Shown here: positions 38,446 to 48,300 of the stretch, piece by piece | Layout: the number at the start of each line of letters is the position of its first letter | Numbering within the stretch: the first letter of the stretch is position 1 | Origin: an uncultured Poribacteria bacterium | GTDB taxonomy: Bacteria; Poribacteria; WGA-4E; WGA-3G | Assembly: GCA_958295855.1 (NCBI GenBank) | Contig: OY282383.1 | Coordinates: 5,332,329 to 5,396,328, forward strand | Length of the DNA stretch: 64,000 nucleotides | Reading direction: 5' to 3' | Translations under genes and position numbers: made by a program | Notes under the pieces: generated by a model | Database searches by the model: none | What the model saw: the letters and a program-made list of their open reading frames with translations, nothing else | Told to the model about the DNA's origin: nothing

Positions 38446-38880
38446 CTACTGAAGCACATTTAACTTGATGATCTGAAAATGTTGATCGAATCCGAAAACC
38501 TCAGAGATCTCATATTCCTGACACACCACAAAACTGGTGCAATCCGTAAAAGATAGTCGTGCGGTGCGGTATCGTCGAAAAAGAATTTCTGCTTCTTCAA
38601 ACCGATCGACATCAATTCTCTCAAGTGTGACAGCGTCTCTTTTGACAGCATCTTTCATAAAATCAAGAAATGCCACGGCTCTTGCGTGGGTTGCGTCATA
38701 TCGGAGCCGGGTGATGGCTTCATCAACGACATAATCTGTGGTAAGTAGGGGGATTCTCTGCTGTACTAAGTGTGTGTACATCGCCACAGCCGTGTCGTGA
38801 TGTTGGTCGCTCGGATTTGAATGTGCAATCCACGCGCCTGCATCAACAAAAATCTTCTGACGTGTCCGGGGAAAATTCAT
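38446..38880 (-). CDS. PIN-domain protein
   Basis: KIFVDAGAWIAHSNPSDQHHDTAV; TDYVVDEAITRLRY; LSFTDCTSFVV. Confidence 0.85.
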   Translation of the reverse strand: MNFPRTRQKIFVDAGAWIAHSNPSDQHHDTAVAMYTHLVQQRIPLLTTDYVVDEAITRLRYDATHARAVAFLDFMKDAVKRDAVTLERIDVDRFEEAEILFRRYRTARLSFTDCTSFVVCQEYEISEVFGFDQHFQIIKLNVLQ

Positions 38881-38891
38881 GGTTTGGCTTC

Positions 38892-39983
38892 CTATTTCCA
38901 GTCGACATCCTCATGGTTGACAGAGCCATCGGTGCGCTCGGATTCGACGGATTCAGCGAGGTGTGCCAACTTATCAAGCCGCGCGGTGGCTTCTGCGTAT
39001 CCTTTTCGGATGTTCTCTGCCCGCTGTTCTAGCGTTTGATTACTGATGTCGCCGCTATACACCAGACAGCCGAGATATCGCACGAGTTTTATCCCTTGGG
39101 AGAGGAGCCCGGTAAACACCGTCTGGAGGCTCCGATTATCATAGCCGAAGGCATCCGCAATCTGCCTATAGTTGCAACTCTTGCGGTTCTCCGCAGGCCC
39201 ACACCGCAACCGCTGAAGTTCACGCAGAAAAGCAACGTATTTGCCAATTTTAACACCCCGGTAACGCAGCACTGCTGTGAGACAGGCAAGGTTATCTTTC
39301 CCCTCTAACACCGCGCGCTGCTCAACGGGCAGCATGGTTTTTAATTTCTCGGTGTTTAGGGCATCAATGCAGAGCGTGCCGAGGCTGGCCACCACTGCAT
39401 CAAAATCACGTAGTTCGTCCTGTGCAGGCATCGTCAAGTCGCGGAGGTAGGCCTCTTCGTCCGGTGCCGGCTGCAGCAGCACCTGCCACCCGAGATATTC
39501 GTAACACCGCGCCCGCAATTCATAATACGCCGCGCGAAACCGGTGCTTGGGTTGCTCCGCATCCTTGAACGGAATCGGTTCAAGGTAAAGTTCGTAATAC
39601 GCTTGACTCACACTGCCTTTTGGCAGGATGTTATACTGCTGCCAATGGCGTTGCTCCACATAAGGCAGTTCGCGCAGATATGCCAATAACACACAGACTT
39701 TGTCCGGATTTCCGTTGTCCATCGGCAGGCTCCAGTGGCCCGAACGCACCAGGCACAGATCCCACACAGTATAGGTATCGCTATCTTGCTGGTATTTGTC
39801 TAACACCGCCGGCTTGAAATGAACGAAGATCGGATGGTTTGAGATGCCCAGCGCGGGATAAAACACATCTTTCAGTGCCGTTTTGTGGGTAATCGCGTGC
39901 CCGTTGTCGTCAACACCGATGATAAATTCAACAGGCTCTTTTTTTATGATTGGTACATCCTTGTCCTTCCGTTTAGATGTCAT
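38892..39983 (-). CDS. Hypothetical protein with HTH-like segment, operonic with PIN gene
   Basis: NYRQIADAFGYDNRSLQTVFTGLLSQGIKLVRYLG; 12 bp or less before PIN ORF. Confidence 0.6.
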   Translation of the reverse strand: MTSKRKDKDVPIIKKEPVEFIIGVDDNGHAITHKTALKDVFYPALGISNHPIFVHFKPAVLDKYQQDSDTYTVWDLCLVRSGHWSLPMDNGNPDKVCVLLAYLRELPYVEQRHWQQYNILPKGSVSQAYYELYLEPIPFKDAEQPKHRFRAAYYELRARCYEYLGWQVLLQPAPDEEAYLRDLTMPAQDELRDFDAVVASLGTLCIDALNTEKLKTMLPVEQRAVLEGKDNLACLTAVLRYRGVKIGKYVAFLRELQRLRCGPAENRKSCNYRQIADAFGYDNRSLQTVFTGLLSQGIKLVRYLGCLVYSGDISNQTLEQRAENIRKGYAEATARLDKLAHLAESVESERTDGSVNHEDVDWK

Positions 39984-40029
39984 CTGTGGTAACCTCCTTT
40001 TACACGTTGGATCAAAGCCAAACGTAGAA

Positions 40030-40071
40030 GTATCCTATCACATAGGATACGGGATGTCAAGTGAAACTTGA
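40030..40071. promoter_or_regulatory. Two adjacent perfect inverted repeats, candidate operator
   Basis: GTATCCTAT-CAC-ATAGGATAC (40030-40050) and TCAAGT-GAA-ACTTGA (40057-40071) between divergent genes. Confidence 0.55.
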
Positions 40072-40184
40072 CGTTCCATTCCAGTTTTCTGTATTGTGCT
40101 TCAGTTCGGAGCGTTTGGCAGGAACTCCCCTGTACGTATCTCCTCGGAGAGATCTTGGCTTTTACCTTAAGAAAGGCAGACAAC

Positions 40185-41696
40185 ATGGCTAAAACCAGAC
40201 CCAATATCTTACTTATCACCAGCGACCAGCAGCATTGGAACACCTTAGGCTGTCTTAACCCCGAAATTCAGACACCGCACTTGGATGCATTGGCACAGGA
40301 TGGCACGCTTTTCCATAGAGCCTATTGCCCCAACCCTACCTGCACGCCGACACGCGCTTCCATCATCACCGGCAAGTACCCTAGCCAACACGGTGCCTGG
40401 TCCCTCGGCACAAAACTCTCTGAAGCAGAACACACCGTCGGCGAAGACTTTACAGCGGCAGGATACCGCACCGCCCTCGTCGGCAAAGCACATTTTCAAC
40501 CCTTGCATGGAACGGACGAATTCCCGTCGCTGGAATCCTATCCGATACTGCAAGATTTGGACTTTTGGCGAAACTTCGATGAACCCTTTTACGGGTTTGA
40601 GCATGTTGAGCTCGCGCGCAACCACGCCGATGAGGCACACGTCGGGCAGCATTACGCTATTTGGATGGAGGAAAAGGGCTGCACAAATTGGCGAGACTAT
40701 TTTGCCCCACCGACAGGAAATGCTCGGGGCCAATATCGCACATGGCCCATCCCCGAAGAATACCATTACGATACGTGGATTGCGGAGCGAACCAATGCGC
40801 TGATGGAAGTGTATCAGCAAAACGATGAGAACTTTTTTCTCTGGGCAAGCTTCTTCGATCCGCACCCGAAATATCTTGTGCCGGAACCGTGGGATACGAT
40901 GTATGATCCGGCAGAATTGACGGTGCCTTCTGTGACGGAAGGGGAACATGATAATAACCCACCGCACTTCCAATTGACGCAGCAGCAAAAGCCCGATTTC
41001 TCCGCTTGGCGTGAAAGCGGCAAGGGCATACACGGATTTAACTCGCATTTGCGAGAGCGGGATGAACTCGCCAAAGACATTGCTGTCTATTACGGCATGG
41101 TGAGTCTGATGGACAAGTATATCGGAAAAATCCTGTCGAAACTTGATGAACTGGGGCTCGCAGAGAACACACTGGTTGTTTTCACGTCCGACCATGGGCA
41201 TTTTTATGGACAGCACGGCCTCGTCGCAAAAGGCGCATTCCACTATGAAGATGTCATCCGCGTTCCGTTTATTGTGCGGTATCCGGGAGTTGTACCTACA
41301 GGGAGACGCTCGGAGGCGTTGCAAACGTTGGTAGACTTAGCCCCTTCGTTCCTGAGTGCTGCGGATATTGACATTCCGCGTCCAATGACAGGGGTAAATC
41401 AGATACCGGTCTGGTCAGGGCAAGCAGAACAGGCACGCGACCATATCATCGTTGAGAATCACCATGAACCGACAACTGTACATGTCAAAACCTATGTTGA
41501 CGCTCGTTATAAACTCACCGTCTATTACAACCGAGATTACGGCGAGTTATTCGACCTGCAAGCAGATGCTGGAGAAGTCAATAACCTCTGGAATTCGCCT
41601 GTGCATGCCGAGTTGAAGGCGGCGTTGGTGATGAAGTTGTTGTTCGCGGAGATGGGCAAGGAGCCGTTGTGTATGCCGAGGACATCGGGGGCATGA
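40185..41696 (+). CDS. Sulfatase (Cys-type)
   Basis: RPNILLITSDQQHWNTLG; CTPTRASIITGKYPSQHG sulfatase signature; TSDHGHFYGQHG. Confidence 0.95.
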   Translation: MAKTRPNILLITSDQQHWNTLGCLNPEIQTPHLDALAQDGTLFHRAYCPNPTCTPTRASIITGKYPSQHGAWSLGTKLSEAEHTVGEDFTAAGYRTALVGKAHFQPLHGTDEFPSLESYPILQDLDFWRNFDEPFYGFEHVELARNHADEAHVGQHYAIWMEEKGCTNWRDYFAPPTGNARGQYRTWPIPEEYHYDTWIAERTNALMEVYQQNDENFFLWASFFDPHPKYLVPEPWDTMYDPAELTVPSVTEGEHDNNPPHFQLTQQQKPDFSAWRESGKGIHGFNSHLRERDELAKDIAVYYGMVSLMDKYIGKILSKLDELGLAENTLVVFTSDHGHFYGQHGLVAKGAFHYEDVIRVPFIVRYPGVVPTGRRSEALQTLVDLAPSFLSAADIDIPRPMTGVNQIPVWSGQAEQARDHIIVENHHEPTTVHVKTYVDARYKLTVYYNRDYGELFDLQADAGEVNNLWNSPVHAELKAALVMKLLFAEMGKEPLCMPRTSGA

Positions 41697-41699
41697 TAT

Positions 41700-41765
41700 G
41701 TTCGACATTCCTTGTGGAGAAGTCAGGAAGCAAGTTAGGTGTGACAGCACACGGTAAATCTCGAA
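41700..41765 (-). repeat. Diverged family A repeat
   Basis: Reverse complement CGAGATTTACCGTGTGCTGTCACACCTAACTTGCTTCCTGACTTCTCCACAAGGAATGTCGAA. Confidence 0.6.
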
Positions 41766-41787
41766 TGAACACCGGGCATGTGTGAAG

Positions 41788-42600
41788 TCAATACCGCCGT
41801 TTCCAGTGCCAGCTGTCGCTTCCAGAGATGAGCGGACGAATTTCTTCGGGGAGCGTCTTAACAAATTCAGGGCTGACTTCGTTGCCGGGCCATTCTCGCA
41901 CCATCGGCGGCGTGTAGCCTGAGATGAGGATGACACGCTCTTTATCGCTTCGGATAGCAGTGGTACTGTGTATCAACGCCTCGGCGAAAAGCAACACAGA
42001 ACCTGCTGATGCTTCTACTTGGTAGATGAGTTTGTCATCTGCTAATGCCGCTTCGATCATCTCGCTTTGCGGCCAGGTCAAGCGGTGGCTTCCCGGAATG
42101 ACACACGTTCCGCCATCGTCTGGCCCGACATCGGTGAGGTAGGCGAGTGTTTTGACAAAGATGCAGTGGAACTTGTTCTGTTCCATATAGGTTCCCCAGC
42201 CGTGTTGCGTGCCGCGATGAAAACCGGTTGGGTTATAGCGGCGTTTGTGAAGTTCGCCCATGTCTGTTTCCGGGTTACGTCTATTAATGATTGCCTCGGT
42301 CTCCTCCAGGCGTACTGCCCCACCGACGACTTCCTCAACGAGCGGCACGAGTTGTGGATGCGCGGCGTATGCCAATAACGCCGGGTCATATTCAACGAGG
42401 TTGCCGAAAAGCACATAGTGTTCCCCGCCCCAACGAGCGTAGACGCGTTTTGCCTCCAGGGCGGCATCGGCTTTCATCCTGTAGAGCGCGCTTTTCATCC
42501 GATCGATTTCATCGTTGTTCAGAAGGTTCTCAAGTAACACGAAGCCGTAAATGTCGAAGTGTAATCGTTGTGCTGGGGTTAAGCCAGTCGTGTTCCTCAT
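41788..42600 (-). CDS. Phytanoyl-CoA dioxygenase (PhyH) family protein
   Basis: LHFDIYGFVLLENLLNNDEID; GGTCVIPGSHR; ALIHSTTAI. Confidence 0.88.
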   Translation of the reverse strand: MRNTTGLTPAQRLHFDIYGFVLLENLLNNDEIDRMKSALYRMKADAALEAKRVYARWGGEHYVLFGNLVEYDPALLAYAAHPQLVPLVEEVVGGAVRLEETEAIINRRNPETDMGELHKRRYNPTGFHRGTQHGWGTYMEQNKFHCIFVKTLAYLTDVGPDDGGTCVIPGSHRLTWPQSEMIEAALADDKLIYQVEASAGSVLLFAEALIHSTTAIRSDKERVILISGYTPPMVREWPGNEVSPEFVKTLPEEIRPLISGSDSWHWKRRY

Positions 42601-42642
42601 TTCTCACCTTTTTTCCTTGTCCTGGCGACCGGGAGATGGATG

Positions 42643-43467
42643 CTACCGGCGGCGTTTTATTTGTCCCCAGAATGTAGCGAGTTTTCCGCCCGCATCAACC
42701 GCAAGGTCGAGCGGATCTGCTCCTTCATAGACGAGTAAATCATCGACGTAACCGGGGGCTGTCATTGACCACACATAGAAAACGAGCCACTTGGGGACGG
42801 GCCCTAGGGCGGCGTTCCGAAAAGGAAGTCCTTTTTCAGCTTTGGCCCCCAGGGTATCGTTCCTGTCGTCTCCTGCGTAGAAATCAAATTCGCTTTTGTC
42901 GAAATTAGCAACGATCCGAACGTATTTCCATGTATCCGTTTCAAATTCGCCAATCTCTTGCCATGCGGCACCATCGTAGAGACGGACAATATTTGCGTCC
43001 CAATTGATGTAGGTGCATCCGTTGTTTTCCCCAATGTTGTCAGCAGAAGCGACTTTGAGATTGAAAGAACGTCCACCGCCTTCAATGTAGAGCCAGAATT
43101 CAACAGAGATGATAGGATTTTCGGTCTCTATGGGTGGGCCAAGCCCGTCTCCATCAGCACCGCCTAAGATAGCGAGCGATTTTTTGTCGGTTTTGACGGT
43201 GTCCCCTGTCACTTCAAACTGCCCTGCTGTTATTTCCCAGTCTTGCGGCGGCTTGCCAAGGGTGAATTCCTCAAATCCGGTCTGTACGTAGACCTCTTGG
43301 GCTGTGGCATCGAGCAGGCACTGTGGGACAAACAAAGCGAGGCTCAAGACAACTACTGTGGAAACCAATATGACTCGCATAAAGGAGTTGGGGTTGGGGA
43401 TGCCCGTATCGGGGTAACAAACGCCTCCCACAAATTGTAACTTTATGGAGTGTTTATTTTGATTCAT
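42643..43467 (-). CDS. Exported LamG/concanavalin-like hypothetical protein
   Basis: Hydrophobic N-terminus, ISVEFWLYIEGGGRSFNLKVASADN; ATG 43467 with GAGGAGAA SD preferred. Confidence 0.6.
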   Translation of the reverse strand: MNQNKHSIKLQFVGGVCYPDTGIPNPNSFMRVILVSTVVVLSLALFVPQCLLDATAQEVYVQTGFEEFTLGKPPQDWEITAGQFEVTGDTVKTDKKSLAILGGADGDGLGPPIETENPIISVEFWLYIEGGGRSFNLKVASADNIGENNGCTYINWDANIVRLYDGAAWQEIGEFETDTWKYVRIVANFDKSEFDFYAGDDRNDTLGAKAEKGLPFRNAALGPVPKWLVFYVWSMTAPGYVDDLLVYEGADPLDLAVDAGGKLATFWGQIKRRR

Positions 43468-43585
43468 TTCATTTCTCCTCTTCTCATAAGCACGCTTTGA
43501 TCCCTTCAAAAAACACCTGAAAACATCAGAACTTACGCACATTCGGGGTTGCCCTAACGACGCGCGGCGAAACAAGATAAACATA

Positions 43586-44377
43586 TTATGGCATCCAGAC
43601 ATTCCACTCCCCTTTTTTCGCCCATTTGCGGCATGCGAGGCACAGACACATATATCGAATCGCAAAACGCGGGGACTCGCCCACATTTATCGTTCCAGAA
43701 TGCGGTAGCAGGTGGTGAAAAAGGAGCACATCCCCTTGTTTAGCAACTACTTCCATGGGCTTGCCTAAGTCCAGTTGTGGAAACAGCGCGCGTACATCGC
43801 GGACATGATTGGAGAATTCTGGATTTTTCTTGCGGAATTCACGAATCCGTTGGGGTCCTTCGGGCCATATCACTGTCGTTCCCTCGTGCGAATTCGCGTC
43901 GGTGAGGTAGGTTAAACTCGTTGCCCGAAATGTCCCGGGATCTAACCGAAAATCCCGGAAGTCACCATCTAAGTGGGGCGACGGACTTTTCCACTTGGCC
44001 GGAACAGGGAATTGATTGAGTGCCCAGATACCATCCGGATGCTGGCTCTTACAATGTGGAATGGCCGGGTATCTTTCAGCGAGTTGATGAAGGACGGTGA
44101 GGTAATCTGGGGTGCAACACGCCAACACATCTGGATGCGTCACGCCGAAAAGTTCGATGCGGTTTCCGTTTGACATCTGCTCCATGTAAAAACCGGAGAG
44201 CGGTGGCCTTTGGAAGTTTCCCCACGACTTTGCATCCGCTGCATCCATACCCATAAGGTGCCACATCGCTTGCGCTGCTTTTGTGACAGTCTCTTGTGGA
44301 ATCAATCCGGAAAGAAGTAGATAGCCTTCTTCCTCAAATTGTGTTAACTGCTGTGCTGAAAGCATATTTTTATCCAT
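43586..44377 (-). CDS. Phytanoyl-CoA dioxygenase (PhyH) family protein
   Basis: LTQFEEEGYLLLSGLIPQETV; HLDGDFRDFRLDPGTFRATSLTYLTDANSHEGTTVIWPEGPQ; LLPHSG. Confidence 0.82.
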   Translation of the reverse strand: MDKNMLSAQQLTQFEEEGYLLLSGLIPQETVTKAAQAMWHLMGMDAADAKSWGNFQRPPLSGFYMEQMSNGNRIELFGVTHPDVLACCTPDYLTVLHQLAERYPAIPHCKSQHPDGIWALNQFPVPAKWKSPSPHLDGDFRDFRLDPGTFRATSLTYLTDANSHEGTTVIWPEGPQRIREFRKKNPEFSNHVRDVRALFPQLDLGKPMEVVAKQGDVLLFHHLLPHSGTINVGESPRFAIRYMCLCLACRKWAKKGEWNVWMP

Positions 44378-44447
44378 GGATATTTGGCCCGGTTAGAAGG
44401 TTAAGGTAACAGGAAACGCGGAACTCGTCCTACAATGCCAGTATGCT

Positions 44448-45260
44448 TTAGTCATCAATCCTGAGTTTGGTAATATCAATAGTAGGTTCCGGATACTTCA
44501 TGTCCAGTTTTTTGAGCGTCTCAACGAGACACTCTGTGATAGCGAGATTACGATACCACTTCTTATTCGCAGGGATTATATACCAAGGTGCCCAGTCGGT
44601 ACTACACTTTTGGAGGACGGTTTCGTACGCCTGCATGTAATCGTCCCAATAGGCGCGCTCCCGAATATCGGATTCCTCAATTTTCCAATGTTTTGTCGCA
44701 TCGCTTATCCGGGATTCCAGCCGCGCTTTCTGTTCATCCTTTGAGATATGGAGGAAAAATTTCAGGACAACCGTGCCGTTTTCTACAAGCATCTTTTCAA
44801 AATCGTTAATTTGCTGGTATCGCTGCGCCCAGACCTGTTTTGGCACTAGTTCATGAACGCGCACAACAAGCACATCCTCATAATGCGAACGGTTAAAAAT
44901 GCCGATGTGTCCCTTTTGTGGTACAGCTTTATGTGCCCGCCATAAAAAATCGCGGGACAGCTCATCCGTTGAGGGAACTTTGAAACTAACGACATCGCAT
45001 CCCTGCACGTTGATTCCGGACATCACCTTCCGGATGGTGCCATCCTTTCCGCATGTATCCATACCTTGCAGGATAATCAGGAGGGCGTGCTGGCTTTCAG
45101 CGTAAAGCAGCTCCTGAAGTTCCAGCATCTGCTTATGCAGTTTTTTCAGTCTGCGCTTCGTGTCGCGCTTCTCTTTGTAAATTCCAGTATGTGAAGGCGC
45201 GTGATGACTCAGGGTGACGCGTTCGTCCGGTGTGACGATATACTTAGTCTCAAGTTTCAT
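44448..45260 (-). CDS. Polyphosphate kinase 2 family protein
   Basis: ALLIILQGMDTCGKDGTIRKVMSGINVQGCDVVSFKVPSTDELSRDFLWR; NRSHYEDVLVVRVHELV. Confidence 0.94.
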   Translation of the reverse strand: MKLETKYIVTPDERVTLSHHAPSHTGIYKEKRDTKRRLKKLHKQMLELQELLYAESQHALLIILQGMDTCGKDGTIRKVMSGINVQGCDVVSFKVPSTDELSRDFLWRAHKAVPQKGHIGIFNRSHYEDVLVVRVHELVPKQVWAQRYQQINDFEKMLVENGTVVLKFFLHISKDEQKARLESRISDATKHWKIEESDIRERAYWDDYMQAYETVLQKCSTDWAPWYIIPANKKWYRNLAITECLVETLKKLDMKYPEPTIDITKLRIDD

Positions 45261-45339
45261 TGTTCGTTTCCAATCTCTACTATAAATTTGACCCACTCGT
45301 GCTTACGGCATAACGGCGTATGCGTACGACTCTCACGAA

Positions 45340-48300
45340 CTATTTCGATAAGGATTCGTAGTAGTTATCAACGAGTCGGCGGTATTCAGGCGGAACATCC
45401 TCTTTCGCGACTTGAACGAGTTGTTTCTTCTCTTGAAGCGTATTGAGCCGGTCTTCAAGTGCGGCTTCCAACTTCTTCAGGTCGCGAATCACGAACTCGT
45501 AGTTAGGGAACGGCTGCGAGCGATTTCCGGGGCGATAGTCCATCGTGTCGAACAAGTCGAGCCATAGCCTGTCGATGTCACGGTTGGATTCTGCGCCTGC
45601 GCGCGCGACCTCATTTTCGTTTTCACCTTGACCGGGTTGTTGTCCAGGTTGTTGTCCATCCTGCATGGCTTGCTGCGCCTGTTGCATTTGTTCCTGGAGC
45701 TGTTGTTGCTGTTCAGCGAGTTGTTGCTGACGGCGTGCTTGTTCCTCTGTCTGCTCTTGTCCCTCCATCGCTTCAAGTTCACGTTGGATGTCCTGCATCT
45801 GCTCTTCAAAGCGTTGGAGTTGTTCAAGTGCGGCTTCTAGTTGTTGTTCTTCCGTGCGTGCCATATTTGCTTTTGCCTGTTGCAAATCGGCTTGTGCGTG
45901 CTCAAGTGTCTGTATTACCTCTTGCTGGTTCACGTCTGCGGCTCGGAAACTGCGCCACTGCAAGGCACGTTGTGCGGTTGACATATCTTCTGCAGTCTGT
46001 TCTTCAGCGAGTCGTCTTGTCGCATCTCCGACATTTCGGGAGGCCTCCGGATTGTTCTCGTTGAGTTGTTCCTGCAGATTGTTCAGTGTGTCTTGGAGTG
46101 ACGCAAGGTCGCGTTGAAGGCTGCGCTGTTCATTGGCCAGCTCAGAGGCGTTTCGGAAATCTTCGGGCTGCATCTCAGATTGCTGGAACCTGCTCTCCAA
46201 TTCCTGTGTCTGCTGTTGGACATCAGATTGCGCTGCTGTCAACTGCTGCAGTTGCTGTGTGGCTCTATCAAGCGCATCATCTGTGAATTCGGCGGCGACT
46301 TTTTCGAGCTGTTCAATGGCTTCTTCAAGTCTTTCTTCCGCTTTTTCACCTTTGGCGGCACTCAGTTGCGGTTTCTGCTGTTGCATACCTTGTGCGGCTT
46401 GTTGCATCTGTTCGCTGGCCTGTTGCATCGCTTCACCGGCTCGAGTTAAGCGTTGGCCTTGCGTGCCTTGCGCGGCGCCTTGCATTTGTCCAAGTTGTTG
46501 TGCGCTATGCTGAGCTTGTTGTGCTAACTGCCCCTGTTGCTGGGTATTCTGTTGCATGTCGCTTGGAGCGGGTTGGCTTTCTCTGCCCAGTTGTTGGCTC
46601 TGTTGATTCAGATTTTGCTGTTCTTCCAACATCTGGCGAGCCTGGTCTAACAACTCTTGCGTTTGTTCCTGCACCTGCTGCTCGAGTTCCTCCTGGTCGT
46701 TTTCAAGTTCGCTTTGGAGCTCTTCCATGTCCAGTTCAAAGTTTTCAGCGAGTTGGGGATTATTACTGCGCATCTGCGTCAGCACTTTGGTGAGTTCAAG
46801 GCTTACTTTGATGAGGAGTTCGAGGGCTTCTTGCTCTGGCGGTAGTGCCGCCGTGGGCTGTATAGCGTTAAGGCTATCGGTTGCTTCGCGCATCTTGGCT
46901 ATCGCATCTTCTAAGTTCATCAGCATTTCGGGCGAGATTCCCTCGGCGGTTTGCATCGCCAAGCTAATTTCGTCTACAACCCGTTGTGTCTCATCTTTGA
47001 GTTTGGATTGCTTTTCACCTGTTTTCTTAACGGCAAACCTATATTCTTCCGTAACGACTGAGGGTTGCGTGTTCATGTGCTTCCACGTTTCTCGGATGAG
47101 CTGCTTCTGGGATGTAATGAGCTCCAAGATTGGATTCGGTTCACCTTCACCTTCACCTTCGCCTTGTTCCGCTTCCTGTTCGTGGACGCGTTCATCAAAG
47201 GGGCGGATCTCGATGAAGTAAATATCACTGCTGGCTTCACCGGGCCCGGTGCGGGTATTGTTATCGGTGGCGTGGGCGTAGTAAGAGATGACATCGCCTG
47301 GTTCAACGTCAAACTCCTCAATATAGAAGGTATAGGTGCCGGTGCGAAGCTTTTTCGGCATTCCTTGCGGAGAAATAGGGTGGTAAGTGACATCTGGTGT
47401 CACAGCGGAAATCTCGCCGGAGGTTTGTGCTGCAACGGGGGTGTCCATGGGCAGTGCTTGCAATGCGTCAGAGCCGATGCGATACATCAAGTTTAAGGCT
47501 TTAACACCGTAGTCGTCTTTTGCCTCAGCGACGATTTTCACCTCTTCCAGTTTTGTGGCTTTGATATCTCGCCCGGGTTCTTTGATAACCACTTCGGGGG
47601 CATTATCAGGAGTCGCTGTGATGGTGTATTCGATCGGCACCTCGTTTTTGAACCCATCAATACAGAGGAGTTCAACGGTGTACGTGCCATCTGCTAATAC
47701 GTCTAAAGTTGTGGTGAGCGTATTGCCGTCGGCGATGACCATTTGCCTTGAGCCGCGTTCCGGTGGGCTTTCCTGCGCCTCTTCTTCAGCGGTAGAAGCG
47801 AGCTCCGAATCGCGACTTAGCGAGAAGGTCGCCGTTTGGATGGCTTTGTTTGTTACGAGTTTGAGTTCGGCATGTGTCCCTACCACAGCACGCATGTCCC
47901 CTGTCCCTTGTTGGACAACGGGTTTGAGCCCGGTATAGTCAGGATAGGTGTAAGCAACGGAGATGTCCGTCACTTTTGGCATCTCAAAGACTTCGACGGT
48001 ATAGCGTTCGGAGGTCGTCTCATTCGCTACGACGTAGTACTCCATATCTGCGTCAATATTGAAAATCTCGTAAGCAAACCCGCGTTTATCCTCCGGATTT
48101 CGCACCATGTTAATCTGCTGTTTGATGCTTTCGGTTTCCGTTGTAGGCGAGGCATCCTTGTCCTGATAAGCCAAGACAACCTTTTCGGCGGACTTACCGG
48201 TGACAGTAACGTGGATAGGTAGGCTTTTTCCGTGTAGGATGCGGGCATTCCCCGGCGCGACGGTGAGCTTGGTTGTCAAAATCGGGTCCGTTTTTTCCCA

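Noticed and set aside
40245-41324. Antisense ORF 359 aa opposite the sulfatase
   Set aside because: Sense strand encodes a clear sulfatase; antisense translation has no domain pattern.
45735-46513. Overlapping Leu/Cys/Ser-rich ORFs antisense to the Q-rich region
   Set aside because: Low-complexity complement of CAG/CAA-rich coding sequence.
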